The notes under the pieces: generated by a model
What the model was told of the DNA's origin: nothing
Seen by the model: only the letters and a program-made list of their open reading frames with translations
Databases searched by the model: none
NCBI GenBank assembly: GCA_030145715.1
Contig: JAIXHQ010000018.1
Span: 1 to 63,136, forward strand
Source: Sphingopyxis sp.
GTDB taxonomy: Bacteria > Pseudomonadota > Alphaproteobacteria > Sphingomonadales > Sphingomonadaceae
DNA length: 63,136 nt
Direction: 5' to 3'
In this document: positions 46,284 to 56,063 of the stretch, one piece after another
How the letters are laid out: each line of letters opens with the position of its first letter
Position numbering within the stretch: position 1 is the first letter of the stretch
Made by a program: the position numbers and the translations under genes

Positions 46284-48227
46284 ATGCAGGACGACAAGGA
46301 ACCGCAGGGCAATCCCTGGATGAAAAGCGTGATGATCTGGAGCGGCATTCTGCTCGCCATGCTTCTTGTCGCGTCGATGTTCGGCGGCGCCGCACAGCCC
46401 GCCGGTAGTCCGCTTGCCTATTCCGAGTTCCGCCAGAAAGTCGAAGAAGGCAGCGTGAAGGACGTGGTCCTGTCCGAGGACAAGGTCACCGGCACATTGT
46501 CCAACGGCGACCGTTTCACGGCCAATGTCGTCCGCGACCCCGACCTGCTCAAGATGTTGAATGATAATGGCGTCAAATATGACGGGAAGCCGCAGGAAGT
46601 TCCCAATTTCTGGATGTATATGCTCGTCCAGTCGCTGCCGTTCCTGCTGATCCTCGGCATCGCCTTTTTCGTGTTTCGCCAAGTTCAAAAGAATAATGGA
46701 TCGGGGGCGATGGGCTTTGGCAAATCGCGCGCCAAGATGCTGACCGAAAAGCAGGGCCGCGTCACATTCGATGATGTCGCCGGCATCGACGAAGCGCGCG
46801 AGGAGCTGGAAGAAATCGTCGAATTCCTGCGCGATCCGACCAAATTCTCCAAGCTCGGTGGCCAGATTCCCAAGGGTGCTCTGCTCGTCGGTTCGCCCGG
46901 CACCGGCAAGACGCTGCTGGCCCGCGCGATCGCGGGCGAAGCGGGCGTCCCCTTCTTTACCATTTCGGGATCGGACTTTGTCGAAATGTTCGTCGGCGTC
47001 GGCGCGAGCCGCGTCCGCGACATGTTCGAACAGGCAAAGCGCAACGCGCCCTGCATCGTCTTCATCGACGAAATCGACGCGGTGGGTCGCCACCGTGGCG
47101 CTGGGCTGGGCAATGGCAATGACGAACGCGAGCAGACGCTGAACCAGTTGCTCGTCGAAATGGACGGCTTTGAAGCCAATGAGGGGATCATCATCGTCGC
47201 GGCGACCAACCGCCCCGATGTGCTCGACCCCGCGCTTCTTCGTCCCGGCCGCTTCGACCGGCAGGTTGTCGTGCCGCGTCCGGACATCGAGGGTCGGCAA
47301 AAGATCCTTGAGGTTCACACGCGCAAAAAGCCGCTCGCACCCGACGTCGATCTTCGCCGCGTCGCGCGCGGAACGCCCGGCTTCTCGGGCGCCGACCTGG
47401 CCAATCTTTGCAATGAAGCCGCACTGCTCGCGGCCCGCAAGGGGAAGCGCCTGATCGCCAATGACGAGTTCGAAGAGGCGAAGGACAAGGTCCTGATGGG
47501 CGCCGAACGCCGCTCCATGGTCATGACCGAGGATGAGAAGAAGGCGACCGCCTATCACGAAGCCGGTCATGCCCTCGTCTCCCTGCACGTCGAGCATAAC
47601 GATCCGCTGCACAAGGTCACGATCATTCCGCGCGGCCGCGCGCTGGGCGTGACGTGGAACCTGCCCGAACGCGATCGCTATTCGCAGAATATGAAGCAGA
47701 TGAAGGCGCGTCTCGCGCTCTGCTTTGGCGGTCGCATCGCCGAACAACTGATCTATGGCAAGGACGAGCTTAACACCGGCGCGTCGAACGACATTCAGCA
47801 GGCGACGGACATGGCCCGCGCCATGGTGATGGAATATGGCATGTCCGAAAAACTCGGCTGGCTGCGCTATCGCGACAATCAGGACGAGGTATTCCTGGGC
47901 CACAGCGTCTCACGCGCGCAGAATATGTCGGAAGAAACCGCCAAGCTGATCGACGCCGAAGTTCGCCGCCTTGTCGAAGAGGGCGAAAAGGTCGCCCGCA
48001 AGGTTCTCACCGACAATATCGACGAACTGCATCTGCTGGCGGGCGCGTTGCTCGAATATGAGACGCTGTCCGGCGAAGAGGCGAAGCGCGCGATCAAGGG
48101 CGAGGACATCGGCCGTGAAGACGACGCCGGAAAGCGCGGCACCCCGGTTTCGGGCCATGCCGGCGGCATCCCGCAGATCAAGCGCAAGCCGCGGCCCTTT
48201 GGTGATGCCAATCCGCAAGGCGCCTAG
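46284..48227 (+). CDS. ftsH: ATP-dependent zinc metalloprotease FtsH
   Basis: 647 residues from ATG 46284, preceded by GAGGAAAG. Two TM helices ([31 protein letters not shown]) flank the periplasmic domain. The AAA domain has Walker A GSPGTGKT, Walker B IVFIDEID and pore motif FVG. The peptidase domain has HEAGH and a distal Asp ligand in [13 protein letters not shown]. It degrades membrane and regulatory proteins at the inner membrane. Confidence 0.97.
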   Translation: MQDDKEPQGNPWMKSVMIWSGILLAMLLVASMFGGAAQPAGSPLAYSEFRQKVEEGSVKDVVLSEDKVTGTLSNGDRFTANVVRDPDLLKMLNDNGVKYDGKPQEVPNFWMYMLVQSLPFLLILGIAFFVFRQVQKNNGSGAMGFGKSRAKMLTEKQGRVTFDDVAGIDEAREELEEIVEFLRDPTKFSKLGGQIPKGALLVGSPGTGKTLLARAIAGEAGVPFFTISGSDFVEMFVGVGASRVRDMFEQAKRNAPCIVFIDEIDAVGRHRGAGLGNGNDEREQTLNQLLVEMDGFEANEGIIIVAATNRPDVLDPALLRPGRFDRQVVVPRPDIEGRQKILEVHTRKKPLAPDVDLRRVARGTPGFSGADLANLCNEAALLAARKGKRLIANDEFEEAKDKVLMGAERRSMVMTEDEKKATAYHEAGHALVSLHVEHNDPLHKVTIIPRGRALGVTWNLPERDRYSQNMKQMKARLALCFGGRIAEQLIYGKDELNTGASNDIQQATDMARAMVMEYGMSEKLGWLRYRDNQDEVFLGHSVSRAQNMSEETAKLIDAEVRRLVEEGEKVARKVLTDNIDELHLLAGALLEYETLSGEEAKRAIKGEDIGREDDAGKRGTPVSGHAGGIPQIKRKPRPFGDANPQGA

Positions 48228-48278
48228 GGCCTCGCTTCGCCCTTTCGGCCTGACCATTGCTGTTTGGCGGAGCATGAT

Positions 48279-48674
48279 ATGCCGCGCATGACAGCCGGGA
48301 AATGTGGGCGCGTCCTGCCCGCCCTTATCGCCGCTCCCTTGCTTTGCGGCATGGCGCCGGGCGACATGAGCGTCGCCGCGTTTCTGGCGCGCGCGGTGCC
48401 ATTGGAACGGCTGGGCCCGCTTGCGCTGGCAACCCCGCAGGGGATTCAGCTCAAGGGCGAGGTCGTTGCGGCCGGCAGACGTTACAAGGCGCGGATCGAT
48501 GCCGAGCGCCGCGCGGGCCGCAAGACGACGAGTTGTCCGCCGGAATCCGGCCAGCTTACCGCCGACCAGTGGCTATCGCATCTGCGCAGCTATCCGGCCG
48601 CATCGCGAAAATCGATCAGCCTCTATTCGGCCTTCGACGCGCTGATGAAGAAACGCTATCCCTGCCCCACCTGA
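48279..48674 (+). CDS. Exported hypothetical protein
   Basis: 131 residues from ATG 48279 (MPRMTAGKCGRVLPALIAAPLLC), with a probable signal peptide (residues 1-27). The mature part has a helix SVAAFLARAVPLERLG, a basic stretch KARIDAERRAGRKTTSC, and SLYSAFDALMKKRYPC. Two Cys could form a disulfide in the periplasm. It is not a family I recognise. It lies between ftsH and the DUF11 protein gene with 38-nt gaps. Confidence 0.65.
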   Translation: MPRMTAGKCGRVLPALIAAPLLCGMAPGDMSVAAFLARAVPLERLGPLALATPQGIQLKGEVVAAGRRYKARIDAERRAGRKTTSCPPESGQLTADQWLSHLRSYPAASRKSISLYSAFDALMKKRYPCPT

Positions 48675-48712
48675 TGCGCCAATGGTGCAACACAGGACCA
48701 AGGGAGACAGCG

Positions 48713-49198
48713 ATGATCGGCAGAGCGTGGAAAACGGCCATGATGACGGCGTTTGCCGTCGGTGCCGCACAGCCAGCGGCGGCACAGGGAACCGGCTCGG
48801 TGACGAGCAAGGTGGAACTCGAAAAATCGACTGCCGCTACCAACGGAAAGCCGGCAAGAACGACCTATGTGACGCCCGACATGGTCGTCCCCGGCGACCG
48901 GGTGCGCGTCACCATCATCTTTACGAACAACGGCGCGGCCCCTGCGACGGGCGTGAAACTGGACAATGCCATTCCTCGCGGCCTGACGTTCGACGGTACG
49001 GCAGACACGGCGGGGTTCAGCGTATCGACCGACGGCGGAACGACGTTCGCTCCTCTCGCCGCCCTGCGCATCCCCGTCAACGCGACATCACAGCGCCCGG
49101 CCGTGGCGGGTGATGTCACGCATGCCCGCTGGCTCTGGCCGGACGCGATTGCGCCGGGGAAAAGCCGATCAGTGGCATTTTTCGGCCGGGTGAAGTGA
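48713..49198 (+). CDS. Secreted DUF11-domain (Ig-like) protein
   Basis: 161 residues from ATG 48713 with AGGGAGA 6 nt upstream. Signal peptide residues 1-24 (ending AAA-Q). One DUF11 Ig-like domain: VVPGDRVRVTIIFTNNGAAP, then ATGVKLDNAIPRGLTFDGTA. Domains of this type occur in cell-surface and extracellular proteins. With a single domain and no anchor it is probably periplasmic or secreted. Its role is unknown. Confidence 0.8.
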   Translation: MIGRAWKTAMMTAFAVGAAQPAAAQGTGSVTSKVELEKSTAATNGKPARTTYVTPDMVVPGDRVRVTIIFTNNGAAPATGVKLDNAIPRGLTFDGTADTAGFSVSTDGGTTFAPLAALRIPVNATSQRPAVAGDVTHARWLWPDAIAPGKSRSVAFFGRVK

Positions 49199-49207
49199 GC
49201 CGATCGG

Positions 49208-49813
49208 ATGACGATCTATTGCGATGAATCGGGCGGCCTCAATGCCGGGGCGATGACTTTTTCGGCGGTCATGCTGACCCCCAAGGCGGCGGCGGATATT
49301 CACGCCCGGTTCCGGGCGGTGACTGGCTTTCGCGGCGAATTGAAGGGAAGCCGGATCAGCCTTGTCGAACGAGCTTATCTGCTCGAATTGTTTGACCGCG
49401 CAGGGGGACGCGCGTGGGTCGCGGTGGCCGAACGCGGCAAGCTGGCGCAAAGTCCGGGCGGCACCCTGCCCAGCGACCTCGCACTCTATGACGCGCTGCT
49501 GAACCTCGCGATCAGCCGCTGGCTTCCCGAAACAGGGGGCGTCTGTACCGACGTGGTCATCGACGACGGCCGCTATGACCCCACCATCCTTGCGCATGTT
49601 CGCGAAGAGATACAGGCGGGCCTGGGGCAATGGGGCCGCGCGTCGCTTGCCGACAGCCGCCGCAGCGACGGAGTGCAGATCGCCGACGTGATCGCGAACA
49701 CCCTGTTCAACATAACGGTCGGTTCACCCCGCGCCCACCGCATTCAGCAGATCATCGACCCGATGCTTGCATCAAACACGATCCGCATCGCCGAACTGAC
49801 GCAAATTCCATAA
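49208..49813 (+). CDS. DUF3800-like protein (predicted RNase H-fold)
   Basis: 201 residues. It begins MTIYCDESGGLNAG, the conserved YxDESG motif of DUF3800. A GELKGSRIS segment, VVIDDGRYD, and SLADSRRSDGVQIADVIAN near the C-terminus complete the acidic residues of this RNase H/DEDD-like fold. The family is often accessory or mobile-element-associated and a nuclease role is suspected but unproven. It starts 9 nt after the DUF11 gene. Confidence 0.75.
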   Translation: MTIYCDESGGLNAGAMTFSAVMLTPKAAADIHARFRAVTGFRGELKGSRISLVERAYLLELFDRAGGRAWVAVAERGKLAQSPGGTLPSDLALYDALLNLAISRWLPETGGVCTDVVIDDGRYDPTILAHVREEIQAGLGQWGRASLADSRRSDGVQIADVIANTLFNITVGSPRAHRIQQIIDPMLASNTIRIAELTQIP

Positions 49814-49819
49814 CGAAAA

Positions 49820-49841
49820 GGGCCGCGGTTTCCCGCAGCCC
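49820..49841 (-). terminator. Rho-independent terminator for rpoZ (possibly bidirectional)
   Basis: GGGC-C-GCGG / CCGC-A-GCCC forms a stem with one mismatch and a TTTC loop. On the minus strand it is followed by TTTT, so it should end the rpoZ transcript. It separates rpoZ from the convergent DUF3800 gene. Confidence 0.75.
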
Positions 49842-49866
49842 ATTTGTCGCTTGTCGTCGATCGCGC

Positions 49867-50211
49867 TTATTCGAAGTCGCTGCCGCCGCCGGCGGGACTG
49901 CGCGGCGGCGCGGCGGCGGTCAGGCGCAGAGCCTCGGCCGAACGGCTGATCGAGCTGATTTCATCCGGCGTATCATCGTCATCGACGACAACTTTCTGCA
50001 TCGATCCGATGAGCGTTTCCTTCAGATCCTTTGGCCGCACGGTCTGTTCGGCGATCTCGCGCAGCGCAACAACGGGGTTCTTGTCGCGGTCGCGATCGAC
50101 GGTCAGTTCCGAACCGCCCGAAATCTCGCGGGCACGATGGGCCGAGAGCAGAACCAGGTCGAAACGGTTGGGAACTTTGTCGACGCAATCCTCGACAGTA
50201 ACGCGGGCCAT
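49867..50211 (-). CDS. rpoZ: DNA-directed RNA polymerase omega subunit
   Basis: 114 residues starting [20 protein letters not shown], then [29 protein letters not shown], the invariant omega core. The C-terminal 30 residues are acidic then Pro/Gly-rich, as in alphaproteobacteria. It helps assemble beta' and mediates ppGpp binding in some bacteria. No spoT/rsh follows in this window. Confidence 0.96.
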   Translation of the reverse strand: MARVTVEDCVDKVPNRFDLVLLSAHRAREISGGSELTVDRDRDKNPVVALREIAEQTVRPKDLKETLIGSMQKVVVDDDDTPDEISSISRSAEALRLTAAAPPRSPAGGGSDFE

Positions 50212-50350
50212 GTTGTTTCCTTAAAATATAGGAGAGGCCAGCCTTTTTAGAGGCGTGGCGGCAAGCGCTGCGCGCTAGCAGCCGGACGCACGCATGTCAA
50301 TAAAAGCCCTGCCCTTGCGGCCTTCCCGGCCCGCCGCCTATGAGCAAGAC

Positions 50351-51547
50351 ATGGTACAAGCACAAGCTCCCGCCAGCCCCCACGGCCCGATAGCGGCCGA
50401 CGTGGCCGGGCACCGGCTGGACGTCATTGTCGACGGCGATGAGCGGCTCGATCGGATACTCGCGCATCTGTCCACCGCAACAAACAGCGTCGACATGGTC
50501 ATGTATATTTTCGAGGGCGACGGCGCCGGGACGCGCATTATCGATGCTATGACAGCCGCGGCGCGGCGCGGGGTGCGCGTGCGCGCGGTGATCGACAGCT
50601 TTGGATCGTCCGATATTTCCGATCGCTTTTTCGATCCGCTGCGCGACGCGGGCGGCAGCGTCACCTTTTTTTCGCGCCAATGGCGATCAAGCTATTTGAT
50701 CCGCAATCATCAAAAGCTGTTGCTCATCGACGGGTCGGTGGCGATTACCGGCGGCTTCAACATTGCCGAACCCTATCTCAGCAGCGGACGGGCGCGGTGC
50801 TGGTTCGACCTGGGAATCATCGTTCGCGGACCTTCGGTCGCGCGAATGGTCGCGTGGTTCGAGGCAATTCACCATTATACCGTCAAGCATGACGGCAAGC
50901 TGCTCATGCTCCGCCGCCTGATCCGCGAATGGCCGATCGACGCGGGGCCGGTGACATGGCTGATCGGCGGCCCCACCCAGCGCCTTTCGCCATGGGCGCG
51001 GTCGGTTCGAACCGATCTTCAGGATGCGCGTCAACTCGACATGGCGATGGCCTATTTCTCGCCGGGACAGGGCCTGTTGCGGCGGCTGGGGCGGGTCGCG
51101 CGCGACGGCCGGGCCCGGTTCATGATGGCGGCGAAATCCGACAATGCCGCGACGATCGGCGCGTCCCGCCTGCTCTACGGCTATCTCTTGCGCAAGCGCG
51201 CGCAGATATGGGAATATCTGCCCTGCCGCCTGCATATGAAACTGATCGTCATCGACGATGTCGTCTATATCGGCACCGCCAATTTCGACGTGCGCAGCCT
51301 GTTCGTGAACGTCGAAGTGATGCTGCGCATCGCGGACGGCGGATTCGCACGGCAGATGCGCGATCTTATCGACGCACAGCAGGCCGATTGCGACATCATC
51401 ACCATGTCAAGCCACAAGGCGCGCGCCGGCTGGCTGACGCGCCTTCGCTGGACGCTGGCCTGGTTCGTCGTCGGGGTGATCGACTATACCGTATCCCGCC
51501 GGCTCAATTTCGGGCTGACCGAAACCGACCCGGATGCGGACATTTAG
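50351..51547 (+). CDS. Phospholipase D / cardiolipin synthase-like protein
   Basis: 398 residues from ATG 50351 (MVQAQAPASPHG); ATG 50294 would add 19 residues. Two HKD motifs are visible: NHQKLLLIDGSVAITGGFN and HMKLIVIDDVVYIGTANFD. There are no N-terminal TM helices, so it is like ClsB/C. It could make cardiolipin or another transphosphatidylation product. The neighbouring convergent gene encodes a PmtA-like methyltransferase, which suggests membrane-lipid metabolism; the stops overlap by 4 bp. Confidence 0.87.
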   Translation: MVQAQAPASPHGPIAADVAGHRLDVIVDGDERLDRILAHLSTATNSVDMVMYIFEGDGAGTRIIDAMTAAARRGVRVRAVIDSFGSSDISDRFFDPLRDAGGSVTFFSRQWRSSYLIRNHQKLLLIDGSVAITGGFNIAEPYLSSGRARCWFDLGIIVRGPSVARMVAWFEAIHHYTVKHDGKLLMLRRLIREWPIDAGPVTWLIGGPTQRLSPWARSVRTDLQDARQLDMAMAYFSPGQGLLRRLGRVARDGRARFMMAAKSDNAATIGASRLLYGYLLRKRAQIWEYLPCRLHMKLIVIDDVVYIGTANFDVRSLFVNVEVMLRIADGGFARQMRDLIDAQQADCDIITMSSHKARAGWLTRLRWTLAWFVVGVIDYTVSRRLNFGLTETDPDADI

Positions 51548-52182
51548 TCTTTCCAGCCCCAGAACAGGAAGCAGGGCGGGATGTTGACCCATTCGAGCGC
51601 GTTATCGATGCGGCGGAAATGCGCAGCGAGGAAATCGCGCGCGCGCGCCCGATATTGATAGACGAGAAAAGCGCCGCCGGGACGCAGCAGGCGATGGGTC
51701 GCGGCGGCGATCGCGGGGCCGACGCCCGACGGAAGCGTCGAGAAAGGCAGACCCGACAGCACATAATCCGCCTTGTCAAAGCCGTGCGCGGCGACGATCG
51801 CCTCCACATCGGCGGCCGATCCGTGGACGGCGATGAAGCGGCTGTCGCGAATGTCCTTGCGCAGATAGTCGATGAAGTCCGCGTTCGTGTCGATCGCGAT
51901 CAGCGTCGCATCGCCCGACAGGCGTTCGAGCACCGGACGGCAAAAAGTCCCGACGCCCGGTCCATATTCGACGAACAGCTTGGTGTTCTTCCAGTCGACG
52001 GGCCGCAGCATGTGGCGGATCAGCGTCGGCGATGACGGGACGACCGACCCCACCATCACCGGGTGCTTGATAAAGCCCCGGATGAACATGCCCCATGGTC
52101 CGAAAAAGCGCTTGAGGGCCACGCGAAGCCGGCGGGCCAGCGGAGCTTTCGTTTCTTGGGCCTGCGCCCGCGGGTTGGTCAT
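51544..52182 (-). CDS. Class I SAM-dependent methyltransferase, phospholipid N-methyltransferase-like
   Basis: 212 residues from ATG 52182 (MTNPRAQAQETKAPL); the longer open frame is not conserved-looking. After a basic amphipathic N-terminus (RRLRVALKRFFGPWGMFIRG), VEYGPGVGTFCRPVLERL is the SAM motif I and the ending WVNIPPCFLFW is seen in PmtA-related enzymes. PmtA methylates phosphatidylethanolamine to make phosphatidylcholine. The resemblance is good, but rRNA-adenine-dimethylase-type alternatives share motif I. Confidence 0.75.
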   Translation of the reverse strand: MTNPRAQAQETKAPLARRLRVALKRFFGPWGMFIRGFIKHPVMVGSVVPSSPTLIRHMLRPVDWKNTKLFVEYGPGVGTFCRPVLERLSGDATLIAIDTNADFIDYLRKDIRDSRFIAVHGSAADVEAIVAAHGFDKADYVLSGLPFSTLPSGVGPAIAAATHRLLRPGGAFLVYQYRARARDFLAAHFRRIDNALEWVNIPPCFLFWGWKD

Positions 52183-52327
52183 GATGGCTTTCGCATTGTT
52201 GCAGTCCCGTACGGCGTGGCAAAATCGACGCGATGGTGCAAGAAAAGAGTCATGCTTGACTCTGGACAGACAGGCGCGCGCGTGTAGGGAAGGCGTCGCT
52301 ACGCACCACAAGCAAGGAGGGGCGGAC

Positions 52328-53626
52328 TTGGCGACGAAATCCCATTCCATCCCGCCGGACCGCATGGCGGTTCTGTTCGCCGTGATGCTGGTCGCCGCGG
52401 CGGGCAATACGGCCATGCAATCGATCCTGCCCGCGATCGGCGCCAAACTGCACATCCCCGACGTGTGGGTCAGCCTGGCGTTCAGTTGGTCGGCGCTGCT
52501 CTGGGTCCTGACCGCCCCACGTTGGGCTCGCCAGTCGGACAAGCGGGGACGCAAGGCGTTGATGGCGCTGGGGGTCGTCGGATTCCTGTCGTCGATGGCG
52601 CTGTGCGGGCTTGTCCTGTGGGCCGGGCTCAAGGGACTGATCGGCGCCGGGGTCACCTTTGTCGTCTTTGCGCTTTTCCGCAGCCTTTATGGCGGCCTTG
52701 GGTCCGCGGCGCCGCCGGCGGTGCAGGCCTATGTCGCATCGCGCACCGAACCCGAGGAGCGCACGCAGGCGCTGTCGCTCGTGTCCTCCTCCTTCGGTAT
52801 CGGCACCGTGCTGGGGCCGGCGGTCGCGCCCTATTTCATCCTTCCCGTTGTCGGCCTGGCCGGCCCGATGATCGTCTTCGCTTTGATCGGCATTGTCGTC
52901 CTTATCATGCTGCGGTGGCGCCTGCCGAACGACACGCCGCGCTTTGCCGCGCGCGGTGCCGTTGCCTCCTATCCGCTGTCGGGCGGCCCGACAGAGCCAA
53001 CGGGCGACGACCAAAACAACCCCGACACTCCTCCGCAAAAGCCACTCAGTTGGCGCGACGACAGGGTCAGGCCGTGGCTTCTTGCAGGCTTTCTGGGCGG
53101 CCAGGCCCAGGCGATGATGCTGGGGGTCGTCGGCTTCCTCATCCTTGACCGCCTGAACCTGCGCCTCGACCCCGAAACGGGCGCCGACATAACCGGGACC
53201 GTGTTGATGTCGGGCGCCGTCGCGACGCTCCTCGCCCAGTGGGGCCTCATTCCGCTATTCAAGCTGAAACCCGCGCCGACCGTCCTGTGGGGCGCGGCGC
53301 TGGGCGCTGTTGGGACGCTGTTGACGGGACTTGGGCAGGATCAGCATGCGATCACTATCGGCTTTGCCCTCGCCTCGCTGGGTTTCGGCCTGTTCCGTCC
53401 CGGTTTTACCGCGGGTGCATCCCTGTCGGTCCCCCGCCGCGATCAGGGCGCGGTCGCGGGAATGACGGCGTCGATCAACGGGTCGGCCTATATCGTCTCA
53501 CCCGCGATTGGCGTGCTGCTTTACAATTGGCATCCGATGGTCGCTTACGGCCTGATGGCGGCATTCTGCGGCTGGCTGGTCCTGTGGGGCTGGAAAGCCC
53601 TCCGTCAGGACCAGCCGGGCCTCTAA
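52328..53626 (+). CDS. MFS transporter, TetA-like
   Basis: 432 residues from TTG 52328, which has AAGGAGG 7-13 nt upstream; the first ATG (52364) is less well placed. Twelve hydrophobic segments are visible, with the MFS loop 2-3 signature reduced to APRWARQSDKRGRKALMALG. A charged, Pro/Asp/Asn-rich central loop (residues 205-240) separates two six-helix halves. It is likely a proton-driven efflux protein; the substrate is unknown. The stop overlaps the convergent AAA+ gene by 4 bp. Confidence 0.85.
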   Translation: MATKSHSIPPDRMAVLFAVMLVAAAGNTAMQSILPAIGAKLHIPDVWVSLAFSWSALLWVLTAPRWARQSDKRGRKALMALGVVGFLSSMALCGLVLWAGLKGLIGAGVTFVVFALFRSLYGGLGSAAPPAVQAYVASRTEPEERTQALSLVSSSFGIGTVLGPAVAPYFILPVVGLAGPMIVFALIGIVVLIMLRWRLPNDTPRFAARGAVASYPLSGGPTEPTGDDQNNPDTPPQKPLSWRDDRVRPWLLAGFLGGQAQAMMLGVVGFLILDRLNLRLDPETGADITGTVLMSGAVATLLAQWGLIPLFKLKPAPTVLWGAALGAVGTLLTGLGQDQHAITIGFALASLGFGLFRPGFTAGASLSVPRRDQGAVAGMTASINGSAYIVSPAIGVLLYNWHPMVAYGLMAAFCGWLVLWGWKALRQDQPGL

Positions 53627-55944
53627 TCCCCTGCGGCCTCATGCTTGCGTTCGCGGACGGGTTTAAGCATTCCCGGCGCGAAAAAGCCGATGGGATCGAC
53701 GCTCATCGCCGCCTGCTTGATCTCGCCCTGGATCTTTTCATAATCCCGCTCCATCGCTTCGGTCACAGAGGCACGGGTATCCTTCAGCGCCGCTTCGAAA
53801 TCGTCCATCGTCACACTGTCACTGTCGAGCGAACGCTTGAGCGCGGCGAGGCCGGCCCGCCGCGTCAAATCCTCCAGATCGGCGCCGGTAAAACGATCCG
53901 ACCGTTCGGCCAGCACGCCAAGGTCGACGTCCTTTGCCAGCGGCATCCGTCCGGTCTGGATTTCCAGAATGCGCTTTCGACCCTCCGCATCGGGAACCGA
54001 TACATAGATAAGCTCGTCCAGCCGCCCCGGACGCAGCAAGGCCGGATCGATCAGGTTGGGCCGGTTCGTCGCGCCGATAACGACGACCGATTGCATTTCC
54101 TCGATCCCGTCCATTTCCGCCAGGATCGTGTTGACGACCCTTTCGGTGACTTGTGGCTCGCCCGACGTGCCGCTGCCCCGCGCGGGCACCAGGCTGTCAA
54201 GTTCGTCGATAAAGATGATCGTAGGGGCGACGGCGCGCGCACGCGCGAATAATCGCGCGATCTGTTGCTCGCTTTCGCCATACCATTTCGACAACAGATC
54301 CGACGATTTGATCGAGATGAAATTGGCGTCGGATTCGCGCGCTGCGGCCTTGGCCAACAGGGTTTTTCCGGTTCCCGGCGGGCCATATAGCAAAAATCCC
54401 TTGGCAGGACGGATGCCCAGCCGGCGAAATGCCTCCGGATTTTTCAGCGGCAGTTCGATCCCTTCGATCAGCTTGTCGCGCGCGGCGTCGAGCCCGCCGA
54501 TGTCGCTCCACCGCGTTTTGGGCGCCTGAACCATCACTTCGCGCATCGCCGACGGCTGGACACGTTTCAGCGCATTGTTGAAATCCTCACGCGTCACGCG
54601 CAATTCTTCGAGGACGTCGGCGGGGATCGTCCCTTCGGCAAGGTCGAGTTTCGGCATGATCCGCCGCACCGCCTCGATCGCCGCTTCGCGGGTCAGCGCC
54701 GCCATGTCGGCCCCGACAAATCCAAATGTCGTGCGCGAAAGTTCCGCCAGATCGACATCCTCGGCCAGCGGCATACCGCGCGTATGGATGCCCAATATCT
54801 CGCGCCGCCCGCTTTCGTCGGGAACGCCGATCACGATCTCGCGGTCGAAACGGCCCGGACGACGCAGTGCCTCGTCGATCGCGTCGGGGCGATTGGTGGC
54901 GGCAATGACGACCAGGTTGGTCCGCGGCTCCAGCCCGTCCATCAGCGTCAGCAACTGCGCGACAAGGCGCTTTTCCGCCTCCCCCTGCACCTGCCCGCGC
55001 TTGGGCGCGATTGAATCGATTTCGTCGATGAACAGGATCGACGGCGCCGCCTTGGCCGCCTGTTCGAAAATATCCCTCAGCCGTTTTTCGGATTCGCCAT
55101 AGGCGCTGCCCATGATTTCGGGCCCGTTGATCAGGAAAAATTGCGCTTCGCTTTCATTGGCAACGGCGCGTGCCAGCCGCGTCTTGCCGGTCCCCGGCGG
55201 GCCGTGCAGCAGCACCCCGCGCGGCGGATCGACGCCAAGGCGGCGGAACAATTCGGGATAGCGCAGCGGCAGTTCGACCATTTCGCGAAGCTGGTCGATC
55301 GTCTCGCCCAGACCGCCCAGATCGTCATAGGTCACATCGGTTCGGCGCGCGTCCTGCGGCTCCTGATATTCGGGCAGCAGTTCGATTTCGGTATTTTCGT
55401 CGATGAATACGACGCCCTTCGGCGTTGCGGAAACCACGAGCAGCCGGACCTCAGCAAGTGCATAGGCCGGCGCGTTCAGCATCTGGCGAAGCTGGGGCGG
55501 CATGTCGCCCGACGGGAGCCGCTGCTGCCCCGCCGTCGCCACCGTATCGCCGGCCACCACCGGGCGTCCGAAAAAGCTGCGTTTCAAGGCATTTGCCGAC
55601 CCCTGAAGCCGCAGATTTTCCTGCGCGGGCGCGAATACCACGCGCGTCGCCGGGCGCGCTTCGACGCGGCTCAGTTCGACCATGTCACCCGCGCCGGCCC
55701 CGGCATTGGCGCGCTGCAAACCGTCGAGGCGAACGACCTCCAGCCCCTCGTCCTCGGCATAGGGCAGCACGACGCGCGAGGCGGTCTGCCGCTTTCCGCT
55801 GATCTGGATGATGTCGCCTTCGGTTACGCCAAGTTCGGCCATCGCCGATCGCGGAATGCGGGCAATTCCGCCCCCGCTTTCCTCGGCGCGCGAATTCGCC
55901 ACCTGCAGCTTCACCTGTTTTTCCTTTACCGCGGCGTCGGCCAA
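53623..55944 (-). CDS. CDC48/VAT-family AAA+ ATPase (double AAA domain)
   Basis: 773 residues with the full archaeal/eukaryotic-type layout. An N-domain (residues 1-185; double-psi barrel LQVANSRAEESGGGIARIPR plus the second subdomain) is followed by D1 with GPPGTGKTRLARAV and ILFIDEIDSIAPKRGQ, and D2 with [14 protein letters not shown] and IIFIDELDSLVPARG. Both sets of arginine fingers are present (RRPGRFDRE; LRPGRLDE). CDC48 proteins pull proteins out of complexes. Bacterial copies are sporadic and their substrates mostly unknown. The gene stands alone. Confidence 0.93.
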   Translation of the reverse strand: MADAAVKEKQVKLQVANSRAEESGGGIARIPRSAMAELGVTEGDIIQISGKRQTASRVVLPYAEDEGLEVVRLDGLQRANAGAGAGDMVELSRVEARPATRVVFAPAQENLRLQGSANALKRSFFGRPVVAGDTVATAGQQRLPSGDMPPQLRQMLNAPAYALAEVRLLVVSATPKGVVFIDENTEIELLPEYQEPQDARRTDVTYDDLGGLGETIDQLREMVELPLRYPELFRRLGVDPPRGVLLHGPPGTGKTRLARAVANESEAQFFLINGPEIMGSAYGESEKRLRDIFEQAAKAAPSILFIDEIDSIAPKRGQVQGEAEKRLVAQLLTLMDGLEPRTNLVVIAATNRPDAIDEALRRPGRFDREIVIGVPDESGRREILGIHTRGMPLAEDVDLAELSRTTFGFVGADMAALTREAAIEAVRRIMPKLDLAEGTIPADVLEELRVTREDFNNALKRVQPSAMREVMVQAPKTRWSDIGGLDAARDKLIEGIELPLKNPEAFRRLGIRPAKGFLLYGPPGTGKTLLAKAAARESDANFISIKSSDLLSKWYGESEQQIARLFARARAVAPTIIFIDELDSLVPARGSGTSGEPQVTERVVNTILAEMDGIEEMQSVVVIGATNRPNLIDPALLRPGRLDELIYVSVPDAEGRKRILEIQTGRMPLAKDVDLGVLAERSDRFTGADLEDLTRRAGLAALKRSLDSDSVTMDDFEAALKDTRASVTEAMERDYEKIQGEIKQAAMSVDPIGFFAPGMLKPVRERKHEAAGD

Positions 55945-56063
55945 TTGGCGTCTCCTTCCAAGTGGGTCAGGTGCAAAAGATAGGATGGCTGTTCGCTATT
56001 TGCGACCCCCCTTGCCGCCAGTCAGTGCCTCAGGACCTATGACGCGCTGCACAAAATTCTGGC

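Noticed and set aside
46227..47903. 558-codon minus-strand frame opposite ftsH
   Set aside because: Antisense shadow of FtsH with no recognisable motif and no ribosome site.
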